From: Actinomycetota bacterium
GTDB taxonomy: Bacteria > Actinomycetota > Humimicrobiia > Hakubellales > JAMDDV01
Assembly (NCBI GenBank): GCA_023488455.1
Contig: JAMDDV010000001.1
Location: 1 to 64,000, forward strand
DNA: 64,000 nt
Direction: 5' to 3'
Part shown: positions 15,126-24,562 of the stretch, one piece after another
Numbering within the stretch: position 1 is the first letter of the stretch
Layout: every line of letters begins with the position of its first letter
The notes under the pieces: generated by a model
Told to the model about the DNA's origin: nothing
The model's database searches: none
The model's input: the letters and a program-made list of their open reading frames with translations, nothing else
Made by a program: the position numbers and the translations under genes

Positions 15126-15168
15126 TTAATTTCCTCCATTTTTTCTGTTTTTAGAAAATAGTTGCAAG

Positions 15169-15525
15169 TTATCTGCTGCAAAGAATACTCGGGTCGATCT
15201 TTATTATCTCTTTCAGCTTATCTGCGTCAGTTTTTATACTCTGATCGTCGTTCAGACATTGGTTTACGAGCTTTAAAAAGTGCAGGTTAGAGGTGTTCAG
15301 ATTTGAATCCGCAAGGCGATAGTAAACCCAGGTGCCCACATGCCTGCATTCGACGAGGCCTGCGTTTTTGAGGATGCCAAGATGCTTGGAAACTGTGGAC
15401 TGCCCAAGTCCAGTCACAGCTATTATCTGGCAGACACATAGTTCATTTTTCTCCAGTAGCTTCAGAATTCTTATCCTGACTTCATCGGCTACTGCTTTTG
15501 ATACCAGAAGATAATCTCTTAGCAT
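15169..15525 (-). CDS. arsR: ArsR-family arsenite-responsive repressor
   Basis: The 118-residue winged-helix repressor has the alpha-3 metal site ELCVCQ (Cys30 and Cys32), with a third Cys at 60 (LVECRHVGTW) that may complete a three-coordinate As(III) site. The recognition helix is TGLGQSTVSKHLGILKNAGLV. It should release DNA when As(III) binds and so induce acr3, which follows it. The operator is the palindrome at 15529-15556, overlapping its own ribosome binding region. Confidence 0.93.
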   Translation of the reverse strand: MLRDYLLVSKAVADEVRIRILKLLEKNELCVCQIIAVTGLGQSTVSKHLGILKNAGLVECRHVGTWVYYRLADSNLNTSNLHFLKLVNQCLNDDQSIKTDADKLKEIIKIDPSILCSR

Positions 15526-15528
15526 GGT

Positions 15529-15556
15529 ATATCCCTATATCGTGATATAGTGATAT
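15529..15556. promoter_or_regulatory. ArsR operator palindrome
   Basis: ATATCCCTATATC (15529-15541) and GATATAGTGATAT (15544-15556) form an inverted repeat with one mismatch around a 2-base centre, four bases upstream of the arsR start. Size and shape fit an ArsR dimer site. Confidence 0.75.
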
Positions 15557-15676
15557 ATATTAATGCAAGATGTTGATATGTCAAGTGCTTGATGATTGAT
15601 TGATTGGGGGGTTCTCGGGGGACGCTAACTTTATGGGATTTTTGAGTATCTAACCGAATGTGAGAGAGGCTAGCTG

Positions 15677-16930
15677 CTAATTTACGGTCACTTTACCTTT
15701 TTTCGACCTGGTGTTGCCAGCTTCATCGGTTGCAGTGATTATATATTTGTATTTACCTGGGACAGCTACTGCACCCGATGAGTTTTTACCATCCCATGTC
15801 AATGCATTGGCACCTGAAGTGAGGGTGTATGGGCCAAGGTTTGCTATCGGGTTACCTGCCCCATCAGTTATGGCTAAGCTGACGGTAAAGGTTGATGACC
15901 TGTTATCTGACAGGTTGAAGCCGATTGTAAGGTTCTGTCCTGATGTCGGAGTAAAAGGATCAGGCGAGTCCTTAACGTTCTTTATTTTTGGTTTTTTATG
16001 ATCGATGCTCGAGCCTCCACCGGAGGACTTGAATTTAACAGCAGCATTTGAATAAACGACGCTTCCACCCGCGACTATGTAGATATAATATGTTCCGCCT
16101 GGTGCGGTTCTAGTATCCCATGCGTATGAGTTTGCGCCACCTCTGTTTGATGCATTTGATGTGATGAGCGTGCCATTTGCCCCGGAATTATCCGTATCGT
16201 AATAGATGCTGACGGTCGAAGCAGGGTTGGATGAGCCTTCGTTCCACTGGATATTGAAAATACCTGATGTTTCAATGACCTGATTGGTGGCCGTACTTGC
16301 GCCGCCGCTTGAGAGAAGCTTCATATCATAGAGGTAAAATCTTTTCGGGTTCCAACCTTCGTGTGGGTCAAATCTCACAAATTTAACGATGCCGTTCCAT
16401 CCTATAGTATCTCTCCTCGGTGCAAGAGGATATGTCTTTAAATCGATGGTGTATGTTTGCCTATTTGGTGGAGTTATTATGTCAAGAGTTTGCTGGAAGT
16501 CGTTGCTGCCCTGTACTTTCCACGTGAACCTGGCAATCGTTCCTCCAGCATCGGATAGGTCAAACGGACCATCGTAAGCAAAATCGAATATGAGGATGTG
16601 ATATTTGTTCGTATCTATATTTCCATTTTCGTTAAGCGCAAAGCAGGGATCATTACTGGTGTTTATTGCGCTGAATGCCCCGTTTGCGTAGCTTAGCGAT
16701 GTCAGGTTCCATGTGCTTCCTACATCTTTTGAATCCTCAAAGTCCCACGGATTGCCGAGCTCCTTTGTCGCGTAATCATCACCTGCAGAAGTAGAAGAAG
16801 ATGATGCGGCAGGACTTGTTATGGTGATAGAACTTGACTGTGCTTCTGCTGTCATTGGAGGATTGGAAATAAAGGCAAGCGTTAGTATGGTGAAAATGGA
16901 TAAAATGGCAATCAGGCTTCTCTTAAACAT
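15677..16930 (-). CDS. Large secreted protein with FlgD-type Ig-like C-terminus
   Basis: The 417-residue protein has a signal peptide (basic FKRS, hydrophobic core, likely cleavage after AEA near residue 30) and a Ser-rich linker. Residues 45-215 look like a jelly-roll/carbohydrate-binding type beta domain (FDFAYDGPFDL, WKVQGSNDFQQTLDI). Residues about 220-310 form an Ig-like domain (GIFNIQWNEGSSNPASTVSIYYD). The C-terminal part ends in a FlgD-like Ig repeat (ALTWDGKNSSGAVAVPGKYKYIITATDEAGN). No catalytic motif or anchor is seen. ATG 16930 with GGAG upstream is chosen over the longer frame to 16993 because it gives a normal signal peptide. Possibly an extracellular adhesin or binding protein. 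Confidence 0.75.
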   Translation of the reverse strand: MFKRSLIAILSIFTILTLAFISNPPMTAEAQSSSITITSPAASSSSTSAGDDYATKELGNPWDFEDSKDVGSTWNLTSLSYANGAFSAINTSNDPCFALNENGNIDTNKYHILIFDFAYDGPFDLSDAGGTIARFTWKVQGSNDFQQTLDIITPPNRQTYTIDLKTYPLAPRRDTIGWNGIVKFVRFDPHEGWNPKRFYLYDMKLLSSGGASTATNQVIETSGIFNIQWNEGSSNPASTVSIYYDTDNSGANGTLITSNASNRGGANSYAWDTRTAPGGTYYIYIVAGGSVVYSNAAVKFKSSGGGSSIDHKKPKIKNVKDSPDPFTPTSGQNLTIGFNLSDNRSSTFTVSLAITDGAGNPIANLGPYTLTSGANALTWDGKNSSGAVAVPGKYKYIITATDEAGNTRSKKGKVTVN

Positions 16931-17082
16931 CTGGAGATCTCCTGTATATATTTTACACTTAAGAACTATTACTAATTTCGGCAATTTGATCAAAATACTT
17001 TATAAATTATTGTTTAATCCATCGAGCTCAATTGATTTTCATCTGTTGTTAAGCTCTGATAAAAGAATTAAAATTTTTTCCC

Positions 17083-18108
17083 ATGGAAAATTATGATCTG
17101 ATCATCGCAGGGGGAAGTTTTGCCGGGCTATCTGTAGCGCACTATTTCAAGGGTAAGACGCTGATTATTGACAGAAAAGAACCGGGAACTGTTCAGACCT
17201 CTGCTTGCGGTACCCTCTATTATATTATCGAGAAGTTTGGGCTTGAGGACAGCCTGCTTCAAGTACACCCCGTGTTATATCTACATAACTCTCGATTCGT
17301 ATTCGAGTTCAAGATAAATTATCCATACTGCACGTTTGATTACAGGAAGTTCTGTCAGGGGTTTGCTAAAAAGATAGATGCCGAAATTTGCGTTGAGAGA
17401 ATAAAGGGATTTGACGGCAAGAGGATCATAACCGATAGGGGAGAATATTTTGCGAAGTTTTTTGTGGATGCTTCTGGTAGCGAAAGGGTTCTGGCTTCGT
17501 TCATAAATCCAGCACTAAAGAGCAGGGAGGGCTTGAGTTTTGGGATCGAAACAGTAGTACCGCACAGGGAAGAGGGGCTGCACTTCTGGTATGATCGTAA
17601 ACTTTTTCCAAACGGTTTTTGCTGGATGTTCCCATGCGGTGACTTTTCAAGAGCTGGTGTTGGGTCCTATTTGGGTAGGGTCAAGCTTAGGGAGACGTTA
17701 AGTGGTTTCCTTTCTTTGTACGGGTACAGGATCGGTTCCGTACATGGGGGATATTTTCCGCATAAACTGATTAAGCCAACCTTAAACGGGTTATTTTTAG
17801 TGGGCGATTCAGCGGGACAGTGCCTGCCCTTGACCGGGGAAGGCATAAGACCTGCCATATTTTTCGCCAAGAAGCTTGCTATGCTGTTGCAGGAGGTTAA
17901 AGAGGGCAATAAGAGCATGGAGGCAGCGAGCACTGAATATGAGGATTTTGTGAATAGGAGAAGTAAATTTTTCAGGAAGCTCTATATTGCCCAGAAAGTA
18001 TTCTCGCGGACTCCTCAGCTCGTGTTTTATGGGTTTACTTCCATGATGCGGGAGGGTAACCGGCTTAATTATCTCTGGGACAGATATCTTTCAGCATCAC
18101 ATATATAA
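17083..18108 (+). CDS. FAD-dependent oxidoreductase, geranylgeranyl-reductase-like
   Basis: The 341-residue flavoprotein begins with a Rossmann motif (DLIIAGGSFAGLSVAHYF) and has the second FAD motif GLFLVGDSAGQCLPLTGEGIRPA, the pattern of the geranylgeranyl reductase/FixC branch of the PHBH superfamily. These enzymes saturate isoprenoid chains or act on other hydrophobic substrates. It stands alone, divergent from the secreted protein gene; the electron donor and substrate cannot be told. The start is ATG 17083. Confidence 0.8.
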   Translation: MENYDLIIAGGSFAGLSVAHYFKGKTLIIDRKEPGTVQTSACGTLYYIIEKFGLEDSLLQVHPVLYLHNSRFVFEFKINYPYCTFDYRKFCQGFAKKIDAEICVERIKGFDGKRIITDRGEYFAKFFVDASGSERVLASFINPALKSREGLSFGIETVVPHREEGLHFWYDRKLFPNGFCWMFPCGDFSRAGVGSYLGRVKLRETLSGFLSLYGYRIGSVHGGYFPHKLIKPTLNGLFLVGDSAGQCLPLTGEGIRPAIFFAKKLAMLLQEVKEGNKSMEAASTEYEDFVNRRSKFFRKLYIAQKVFSRTPQLVFYGFTSMMREGNRLNYLWDRYLSASHI

Positions 18109-18189
18109 ATCACTTTATTTTGGGTGCACTGATGTTATACTCATAATAACAGTTTTATCCTTTTCTGTTATATCAGTAGTAACTATTTT

Positions 18190-19470
18190 ATGAAAGTTTT
18201 CATTGTTGGTAGCGGCGGCCGTGAGCACGCATTAGCCCAAAAAATTAGCGAAAGCCATCTGGTGAGTGAGATTTTCAGTGCACCTGGAAATGCAGGGATT
18301 GCAGAGTTTTCGACCTGCTTTGATGTTGGAGCCAATGACCTCGCATCCCTGCTTGAAGTTGCAAAGAAGATAAATCCCGATTTGACGGTTGTCGGCCCGG
18401 AAGCACCTCTTGTTTCAGGAATAGCGGATCTCTTTTGGGAGAACGGTTTCCTGGTTTTCGGACCCGATGGGAGGGCTGCGCAGCTTGAGGGAAGCAAGGT
18501 TTTTTCCAAAGAGATAATGCAAAAATATAATATTCCCACAGCAATTTCTTTTAGATTTTCACGCCAGCGGGGGAAAGAAGCTCTTGATCTTCTTGAAGTG
18601 ATGAAGCCGCCATATGTGATCAAGGTAGATGGATTGGCAGCAGGGAAAGGTGTGATAATTTGTCAGGATATCGCTTCAGCAAGAAGCGAAATAAGGAATA
18701 TATTTAACAACAACGCCTTCGGGAGTGCTGGAGATAACATTTTGCTTGAGGAGCATTTAACAGGACAGGAGATCTCCATTCTTGCCATAGCAAGTGGCAC
18801 GGATTTTATAATTTTACCCCCATCTCAGGATCATAAGCGGATATACGATGGAGATAGGGGGCCAAATACAGGAGGGATGGGGGCTTATGCACCGGTTCCG
18901 TTTGTGAGCGCCGGGCTGATAGCAAAAGTGACAGGTGGGATAATTTCAAGAACTCTTGAAGGTCTCGTGGCCGAGGGAATAAATTATCAGGGCGTTCTGT
19001 ATGCTGGGTTGATGTTAACTGATGATGGGCCAAAGGTGCTTGAGTTTAACGTGCGTTTTGGTGACCCGGAGGCGCAGGCACTTTTGCCTTTGATTGATGG
19101 CGATATCCTTGAGGTCATGTATATGGTAACTCAGAATGAATTCCCATCGACATGTCTTGAGATGAAAAGCGGTAGCTGCGTGTGTGTTGTTATCGCATCT
19201 CGTGGCTATCCCGAGACCTCAAGCAAAGGCGATGAAATCTTTGGCCTAAATGAGGCGTCTAAAGTACCAGGAGTGTATGTTTTTCATGCTGGCACTTTGG
19301 CCAGGGATGGAGCGGTTTATACCAATGGAGGAAGGGTGCTTGGAGTGAGTGCTGTTGGTAGGGATTTTCGCCAGGCGCGCAGCCGGTCGTATGAGGCAGT
19401 TGGAAAGATAAGATTTGATGGGATGCAGTACAGGAGCGACATAGGAAAGGCAGCAATGGGGGTGAACTGA
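18190..19470 (+). CDS. purD: Phosphoribosylamine-glycine ligase
   Basis: PurD joins phosphoribosylamine and glycine with ATP to make GAR, the second step of purine synthesis. The 426-residue protein is full length, with the N-domain GSGGREHALAQKI, the ATP-grasp region (YVIKVDGLAAGKGVI), the conserved DHKRIYDGDRGPNTGGMGAYAP and the metal-binding EFNVRFGDPEAQ. It opens the purine operon. Upstream, TATACT at 18136 is a possible -10 with no clear -35, and a 7-bp inverted repeat (18146-18152 with 18165-18171) may be an operator. It ends one base before purE. Confidence 0.97.
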   Translation: MKVFIVGSGGREHALAQKISESHLVSEIFSAPGNAGIAEFSTCFDVGANDLASLLEVAKKINPDLTVVGPEAPLVSGIADLFWENGFLVFGPDGRAAQLEGSKVFSKEIMQKYNIPTAISFRFSRQRGKEALDLLEVMKPPYVIKVDGLAAGKGVIICQDIASARSEIRNIFNNNAFGSAGDNILLEEHLTGQEISILAIASGTDFIILPPSQDHKRIYDGDRGPNTGGMGAYAPVPFVSAGLIAKVTGGIISRTLEGLVAEGINYQGVLYAGLMLTDDGPKVLEFNVRFGDPEAQALLPLIDGDILEVMYMVTQNEFPSTCLEMKSGSCVCVVIASRGYPETSSKGDEIFGLNEASKVPGVYVFHAGTLARDGAVYTNGGRVLGVSAVGRDFRQARSRSYEAVGKIRFDGMQYRSDIGKAAMGVN

Positions 19471-19471
19471 T

Positions 19472-19939
19472 ATGTCATCAATTAAGGTTGCGGTGGTGAT
19501 GGGGTCAAAATCTGATGAGCAGGTCATGGCAGCAGTAGGAGAAATGTTGGGGAATTTTGGCATAGAGTCGGACATGCTGGTGTTATCTGCGCATAGACAA
19601 CCAAATTCGGTTGCCAGATTTGCCAGAAATGCTGAAAAGAACGGCTATAAGGTCATAATAGCAGGAGCCGGCAAGGCTGCTGCTCTCCCAGGAGTAATTG
19701 CCTCTCATACCAGGCTACCTGTGATCGGAGTTCCGATAAAAACGGATGATCTTGGAGGGCTGGATTCCCTTCTTTCGATTGTGCAGATGCCAAAAGGGAT
19801 TCCGGTTGCCTGTGTCGCTATAAACGGGGCTGTAAATGCGGCTCTATTAGCCGTTGAAATCCTTTCTCTATCTGATCCTGAGCTTAATAAAAGGTTAATT
19901 GAGTACAGAGCTGGTTTTGATGATGCAAAAGATTTTTGA
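19472..19939 (+). CDS. purE: N5-carboxyaminoimidazole ribonucleotide mutase
   Basis: PurE interconverts N5-CAIR and CAIR. The 155-residue protein has MGSKSDEQVM, the SAHRQP segment with the catalytic His, and SLLSIVQMPKGIPVA. The usual GAGGAAHLPG loop reads GAGKAAALPG here, so the second conserved His is replaced by Ala. Class I PurE enzymes need PurK to supply N5-CAIR; no purK is in this operon, so it may lie elsewhere. It directly follows purD. Confidence 0.93.
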   Translation: MSSIKVAVVMGSKSDEQVMAAVGEMLGNFGIESDMLVLSAHRQPNSVARFARNAEKNGYKVIIAGAGKAAALPGVIASHTRLPVIGVPIKTDDLGGLDSLLSIVQMPKGIPVACVAINGAVNAALLAVEILSLSDPELNKRLIEYRAGFDDAKDF

Positions 19940-19975
19940 TGCAACCTTAAGTTTTTTTATGGAGGAATGCAAACT

Positions 19976-20224
19976 ATGAAGAAAGTGCTCATATATGTTA
20001 CGCCAAAAGCAGAGATACTGGACCCTGCAGGGTTGGCAACTCAGAAGGCACTTAAGAATTTAGGTTATGACAATGTCAGTGAGGTCAGGATCGGCAAGTA
20101 CATCCAGCTGACGCTTGATGACGGCGATTACAGTGATGCGAAGATCAGGGAGATGTGTGACAGGCTTTTGACAAATCCGGTGATCGAGGATTATTTTTTT
20201 GAGGTGGTGGATGGCAGACCCTAA
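19976..20224 (+). CDS. purS: FGAM synthase subunit PurS
   Basis: The 82-residue protein is the small structural subunit that docks PurQ onto small-type PurL. It has the family pattern VTPKAEILDPAGLATQKALKNLGY and VRIGKYIQL. ATG 19976 is preferred to 19967 because GGAGGA at 19961-19966 then has normal spacing. It overlaps purQ by 14 bases. Confidence 0.95.
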   Translation: MKKVLIYVTPKAEILDPAGLATQKALKNLGYDNVSEVRIGKYIQLTLDDGDYSDAKIREMCDRLLTNPVIEDYFFEVVDGRP

Positions 20225-20918
20225 GTTCGGCATAGTAGTCTTCCCTGGCTCCAACTGCGATGTTGACTGCTATTATGCGTTGAAAAGTGTGTTGAAAGCA
20301 GATGTCAGGTTAATTTGGCACCAGGAAAGAGAGATTGGCGACCTGGATTGCATTATATTACCCGGCGGGTTCTCCTATGGTGACTATCTGCGCTGTGGTT
20401 CGATTGCCAGGTTTTCTCCTGTCATGGACGATGTCATTAAATTTTCTGAAAACGGTGGTCTTGTGCTCGGGATATGCAACGGTTTTCAGACCCTTGCCGA
20501 GGCACATCTTCTGCCCGGTGCTTTGATAAGGAACCGCGGACTCAAGTTCATATGTGATTTCGTCCATCTTCGCGTGGAGAATAACAGGACTCCTTTTACC
20601 ATGAACTTTGAAAAGGGCCAGGTGATAAAACTGGTGATCAAACACAACGAGGGTAACTACCAGGCAAGCGATTCCGTGATATCCGAGTTGAAATCATCGG
20701 ACCAGATTTTGCTAAGGTATTGCGATGAGGGTGGAAATGTAGGTGGTGGCGCTAATCCAAATGGAGCGAAGGACAGTATAGCTGGGATGGTAAACAAAAA
20801 TGGCAACATTTTTGGGCTTATGCCACATCCTGAAAATTGTTGCGAAGCAGTGCTGGGGTCAAACGATGGCATGGGGATATTCAGCTCCATAATTAGTTAC
20901 ATTAAGGAGAGCGGGTAG
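20211..20918 (+). CDS. purQ: FGAM synthase glutaminase subunit PurQ
   Basis: PurQ is a class I glutamine amidotransferase that passes ammonia to PurL. The 235-residue protein shows FPGSNCDVD at the N-terminus, the nucleophile Cys in LGICNGFQTL and the catalytic His-x-Glu in GLMPHPENCCE. ATG 20211 has GAGGTGG upstream and is chosen over the longer frame from 20199. It overlaps purS and lies three bases before purL. Confidence 0.96.
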   Translation: MADPKFGIVVFPGSNCDVDCYYALKSVLKADVRLIWHQEREIGDLDCIILPGGFSYGDYLRCGSIARFSPVMDDVIKFSENGGLVLGICNGFQTLAEAHLLPGALIRNRGLKFICDFVHLRVENNRTPFTMNFEKGQVIKLVIKHNEGNYQASDSVISELKSSDQILLRYCDEGGNVGGGANPNGAKDSIAGMVNKNGNIFGLMPHPENCCEAVLGSNDGMGIFSSIISYIKESG

Positions 20919-20921
20919 GTC

Positions 20922-23111
20922 TTGAGAGAGAAAGATTACGAAGAACTCGGTTTAAGCAAAACTGAATATGAGAAGATCGTGGAGATACTCGGGCGCGAAC
21001 CCAACTACCTTGAGTTGAATATATTTGCCGCAATGTGGTCAGAGCACTGCTCATACAAAAGCTCAAAAGAGCTTTTAAAGATGTTCCCGAACTCAGGCCC
21101 AGTAATTCTGCAGGGTCCTGGAGAGAATGCCGGGATATTTGATATAGGCGATGGGCTGGCTGTGGCGATGAAGATCGAAAGCCACAATCACCCTTCTGCG
21201 GTAGAGCCCTACCAGGGAGCCGCTACAGGGGTGGGCGGTATAATCAGGGATATAGTAGCTATGGGCGCCCGCCCCGTTGCCCTGCTTGACTCACTTCGTT
21301 TTGGTTCTATGGAGAGACCGCGCGTCAGATATCTATTTGACGGCGTTGTTGCAGGGATAGCAGGGTTTGGGAACTGCATCGGCATTCCCACAATAGCCGG
21401 TGAAGTGTACTTTGAGGACTCCTATGAAGGCAACCCACTTGTAAATGCCATGTGTGTCGGTATTGTTGAGAAAGACAAGATACTAAAATCAGGGGCGAAG
21501 GGAATAGGGAATATTGCTGTCCTTGTCGGCTCAGCGACCGGAAGGGACGGCATGCATGGGGCTGCTTTTGCGTCTGAGGAACTCGATGAGAGGTCGAATG
21601 AGCGACGTCCTTCTGTTCAGGTTGGGGATCCTTTTATGGGTAAGCTCGTCATGGAGGCATGTCTGGAGATGCTTGAAAAGGGCCTCATCGTCAGCCTCCA
21701 GGACATGGGTGCGGCTGGAATTACGAGTTCAACATCTGAAATGGCAGCAAAAGGCAGTGTGGGAATAGATATTCATCTTGAAAAGGTGGTTTTGCGTGAG
21801 CCAAGCATGCTTCCGTACGAGATAATGGTATCAGAATCACAGGAGCGGATGCTTGTGTTAACGAGACCGCAGGACTTGGGTAAGGTATATGAAGTGTGCT
21901 CGCGCTGGGGAGTTAATGCGAATGCTATTGCGGAGATCACTGATAACGACAGGCTAAAAGTATTTAAAAATGGGGAACTGCTTGCGGATATACCCGCGGT
22001 GGATCTGATGAAGGGCACTCCAAAGCCCAGTCTGCTTTCGATGTTTCCCAGCTGGCAGCGTGAATTAAATAGCAGATCAGAATTTGACCTGCCGCCAATT
22101 GGTGAAATGAAGACCGTTTTCTTGAAAATGCTTTCATCTCCCAATAATTGCTCAAAGCAGTGGGTCTATTCGCAGTATGATTATGTGATTGGCACCAATA
22201 CCATCGGGCTGCCCTCATCTGATTCGGCCGTGATCAGGATAAAAGGTACCAATAAAGCGCTTGCTTTTAAGGTGGACGGCAATGGAGGTTACTGTTATCT
22301 TGATCCATACGTTGGGGGTCAGATTGCTGTCGCTGAGGCTGCAAGAAACCTTGTCGTACGCGGAGCTCGACCTGTTGCGATCACAGATTGTCTTAATTTC
22401 GGTAATCCCCAGAAACCTGAGATATACTGGCAGATGGAGAACTGCATTTCAGGCATGACTGAGGCATGTGTTAAATTAAATGTGCCGGTTATAAGTGGAA
22501 ACGTCAGTCTTTATAATGAAAGTTTTGGCGATCCGATCTATCCAACACCCGTGGTAGGAATTGCCGGCTTGATTGATGATGCTGGCTTACGCCTGACCCC
22601 CCAGTTCAAGGATGCGGGTGATGTGTTATATATTTTAGGAAATACTCAAGTAGAGCTGTGCGGAAGCGAGCTTCAGAGGTTGCTTGTGGGTGAAATATAT
22701 GGACTTTGCCCCAGGATAGACCTGCAGAAGGAGCGAGCTCTACATGATTGTCTTTTGTCTTTGATCAAAAACAGGTTGCTCTGTTCCGCACATGATATAT
22801 CTGAGGGCGGTATTGCACTTGCTGTTGCAGAGTCGTGCATAATTGGTAATATTGGAGCTGAGGTTAAAGCTGAGAGCGATTTAAACCCTTATGAATTTTT
22901 ATATTCTGAATCGCAGTCAAGAGCGCTTGTCTCGCTCAAATCGGAGAATGAGGCGCAGTTTCTGGAACAGTGCGCGCAGTTTTCGGTGAGTGCGAATAAA
23001 TTTGGTGTCGTGGGTGGCAACAAGATAAGCATCGGTGGGCTTTTTGAGGTAGAATTGAAGAAAGCTGCCGAAGCATGGCATAATACGCTGCCGAAGAAGA
23101 TGGAAGTCTAG
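20922..23111 (+). CDS. purL: FGAM synthase, small-type PurL
   Basis: The 729-residue protein is the synthetase subunit of the three-part PurLQS complex, turning FGAR, glutamine and ATP into FGAM. It shows AAMWSEHCSYKSSKE near the N-terminus, the ATP loop HNHPSAVEPYQGAATGVGG, and SAHDISEGGIALAVAES in the second PurM-like half. Length matches the bacterial small type without a built-in glutaminase. It starts with TTG three bases after purQ and ends with TAGTG, overlapping the start of purF. Confidence 0.97.
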   Translation: MREKDYEELGLSKTEYEKIVEILGREPNYLELNIFAAMWSEHCSYKSSKELLKMFPNSGPVILQGPGENAGIFDIGDGLAVAMKIESHNHPSAVEPYQGAATGVGGIIRDIVAMGARPVALLDSLRFGSMERPRVRYLFDGVVAGIAGFGNCIGIPTIAGEVYFEDSYEGNPLVNAMCVGIVEKDKILKSGAKGIGNIAVLVGSATGRDGMHGAAFASEELDERSNERRPSVQVGDPFMGKLVMEACLEMLEKGLIVSLQDMGAAGITSSTSEMAAKGSVGIDIHLEKVVLREPSMLPYEIMVSESQERMLVLTRPQDLGKVYEVCSRWGVNANAIAEITDNDRLKVFKNGELLADIPAVDLMKGTPKPSLLSMFPSWQRELNSRSEFDLPPIGEMKTVFLKMLSSPNNCSKQWVYSQYDYVIGTNTIGLPSSDSAVIRIKGTNKALAFKVDGNGGYCYLDPYVGGQIAVAEAARNLVVRGARPVAITDCLNFGNPQKPEIYWQMENCISGMTEACVKLNVPVISGNVSLYNESFGDPIYPTPVVGIAGLIDDAGLRLTPQFKDAGDVLYILGNTQVELCGSELQRLLVGEIYGLCPRIDLQKERALHDCLLSLIKNRLLCSAHDISEGGIALAVAESCIIGNIGAEVKAESDLNPYEFLYSESQSRALVSLKSENEAQFLEQCAQFSVSANKFGVVGGNKISIGGLFEVELKKAAEAWHNTLPKKMEV

Positions 23112-24562
23112 TGAAGAAGCAACTACCCGTGGAACTTGGAGATAAATGTAAGAATAAATATAAGGATAAGTGCGGCGTTTTTGGGGTATATGCGCCCAGG
23201 CGTAAGATCTCAGAACTCATCTATTATGGATTGTACGCCCTGCAGCACCGTGGACAGGAGAGCGCAGGCATGGCCATATCCGACGGTGCGGATCTCCTTG
23301 TTTATAAAGATATGGGACTGGTTTCACAGGTATTCAACCAGAATACCCTGCAGTCCCTTAAGGGAAATCTTGGCATTGGCCATGTGCGCTATTCCACGAC
23401 GGGCTCCAGCCACTGGGCAAATGCACAGCCGATATTCGGAAATTTCCGGTCAGGATCGTTTGCGCTTGGGCATAACGGGAACCTCGTTAATTCAAGGGAG
23501 CTGGCGATGGAGCTTTCCAGGAGAAGGGTTAAGTTCAACGCCAGTTCGGATACGGAGATAATTGCGCGCATGATCGAACGAAGTACGTGCGAGGATATAG
23601 TAGAGGTGATACCCTCAGTGCTTAGAAATGTGGTTGGGGCGTATTCACTCATCATTTTAACCGAGGACAGGATTATTGGTGTGCGGGACCCCAACGGATT
23701 CAGGCCGCTCTGTTTTGGTGAGATAAACGGTGGGTTTGCGATTTCTTCCGAATCCTGTGCGATCAACGCCATCGGTGGTGATATGAAAAGAGAGATTAAT
23801 CCTGGCGAGATGATAATCCTCAGCGCTGATGGTTACAGGAGTCTTCAGTTTGCACCACAGGTAAGCATGTCGCTGTGCATCTTTGAATTCATCTATTTCA
23901 GCCGACCCGATTCCATATTGAACGGCAAGAGCGTGTATCAGGTCAGGTACAATCTTGGAGCAAGGCTTGTTGAGGAAGCACCTGTCGATGCAGATCTGGT
24001 GATACCAATACCCGACTCCGGGTTTCCTGCAGCGATCGGTTTTTCGGAACGTTCAGGGATTCCATTTGGCCTTGGCCTGATAAAAAATAAGTATATCGGC
24101 AGGACTTTCATTCAGCCAAGCCAGGCTGCAAGAAAGATTGGCATTAATCTGAAACTGAACCCGCTTCGTGACGTCATCAGAGGCAAACGGTTAGTGGTGG
24201 TGGATGACTCGATAGTACGCGGGAATACGAGCCTTGCTATTGTTCGTCTGCTCTACGATGCGGGTGCGAGGGAGGTTCATATGCGCATATGCTCTCCGCC
24301 GATAAGGCACTCCTGCTACTATGGCATCGATATGGTTGATCCCAATGAGTTCATCGCTACGGGAAGGACTGTTAAGGAGATCGAGGATTTCCTGGGCGTG
24401 GATAGTCTGTACTATATCAGCTATCAGGGGCTGGTGGACTGTACAGGTATTCCTAAAAAAGACTTCTGCCTCGCCTGTCTTGATGGGGAATATCCCGTTG
24501 CTTACTGTGATGAAGGCAGCTACGAAAAGTTGATGCTGGAAAAGATAGTAAATGAAAAATGA
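23111..24562 (+). CDS. purF: Amidophosphoribosyltransferase (4Fe-4S type)
   Basis: PurF makes phosphoribosylamine from PRPP and glutamine, the committed purine step. The 483-residue precursor has a 20-residue propeptide, with the N-terminal nucleophile Cys21 in DKCGVFGVYAP. The PRPP motif is LVVVDDSIVRGNT. Cysteines in SLCIFEFIYF, RHSCYYGIDM and FCLACLDGEYP occupy the positions that bind the 4Fe-4S cluster in the Bacillus subtilis enzyme, so an oxygen-sensitive form is expected. It starts with GTG overlapping the purL stop and overlaps purM by four bases. Confidence 0.97.
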   Translation: MKKQLPVELGDKCKNKYKDKCGVFGVYAPRRKISELIYYGLYALQHRGQESAGMAISDGADLLVYKDMGLVSQVFNQNTLQSLKGNLGIGHVRYSTTGSSHWANAQPIFGNFRSGSFALGHNGNLVNSRELAMELSRRRVKFNASSDTEIIARMIERSTCEDIVEVIPSVLRNVVGAYSLIILTEDRIIGVRDPNGFRPLCFGEINGGFAISSESCAINAIGGDMKREINPGEMIILSADGYRSLQFAPQVSMSLCIFEFIYFSRPDSILNGKSVYQVRYNLGARLVEEAPVDADLVIPIPDSGFPAAIGFSERSGIPFGLGLIKNKYIGRTFIQPSQAARKIGINLKLNPLRDVIRGKRLVVVDDSIVRGNTSLAIVRLLYDAGAREVHMRICSPPIRHSCYYGIDMVDPNEFIATGRTVKEIEDFLGVDSLYYISYQGLVDCTGIPKKDFCLACLDGEYPVAYCDEGSYEKLMLEKIVNEK

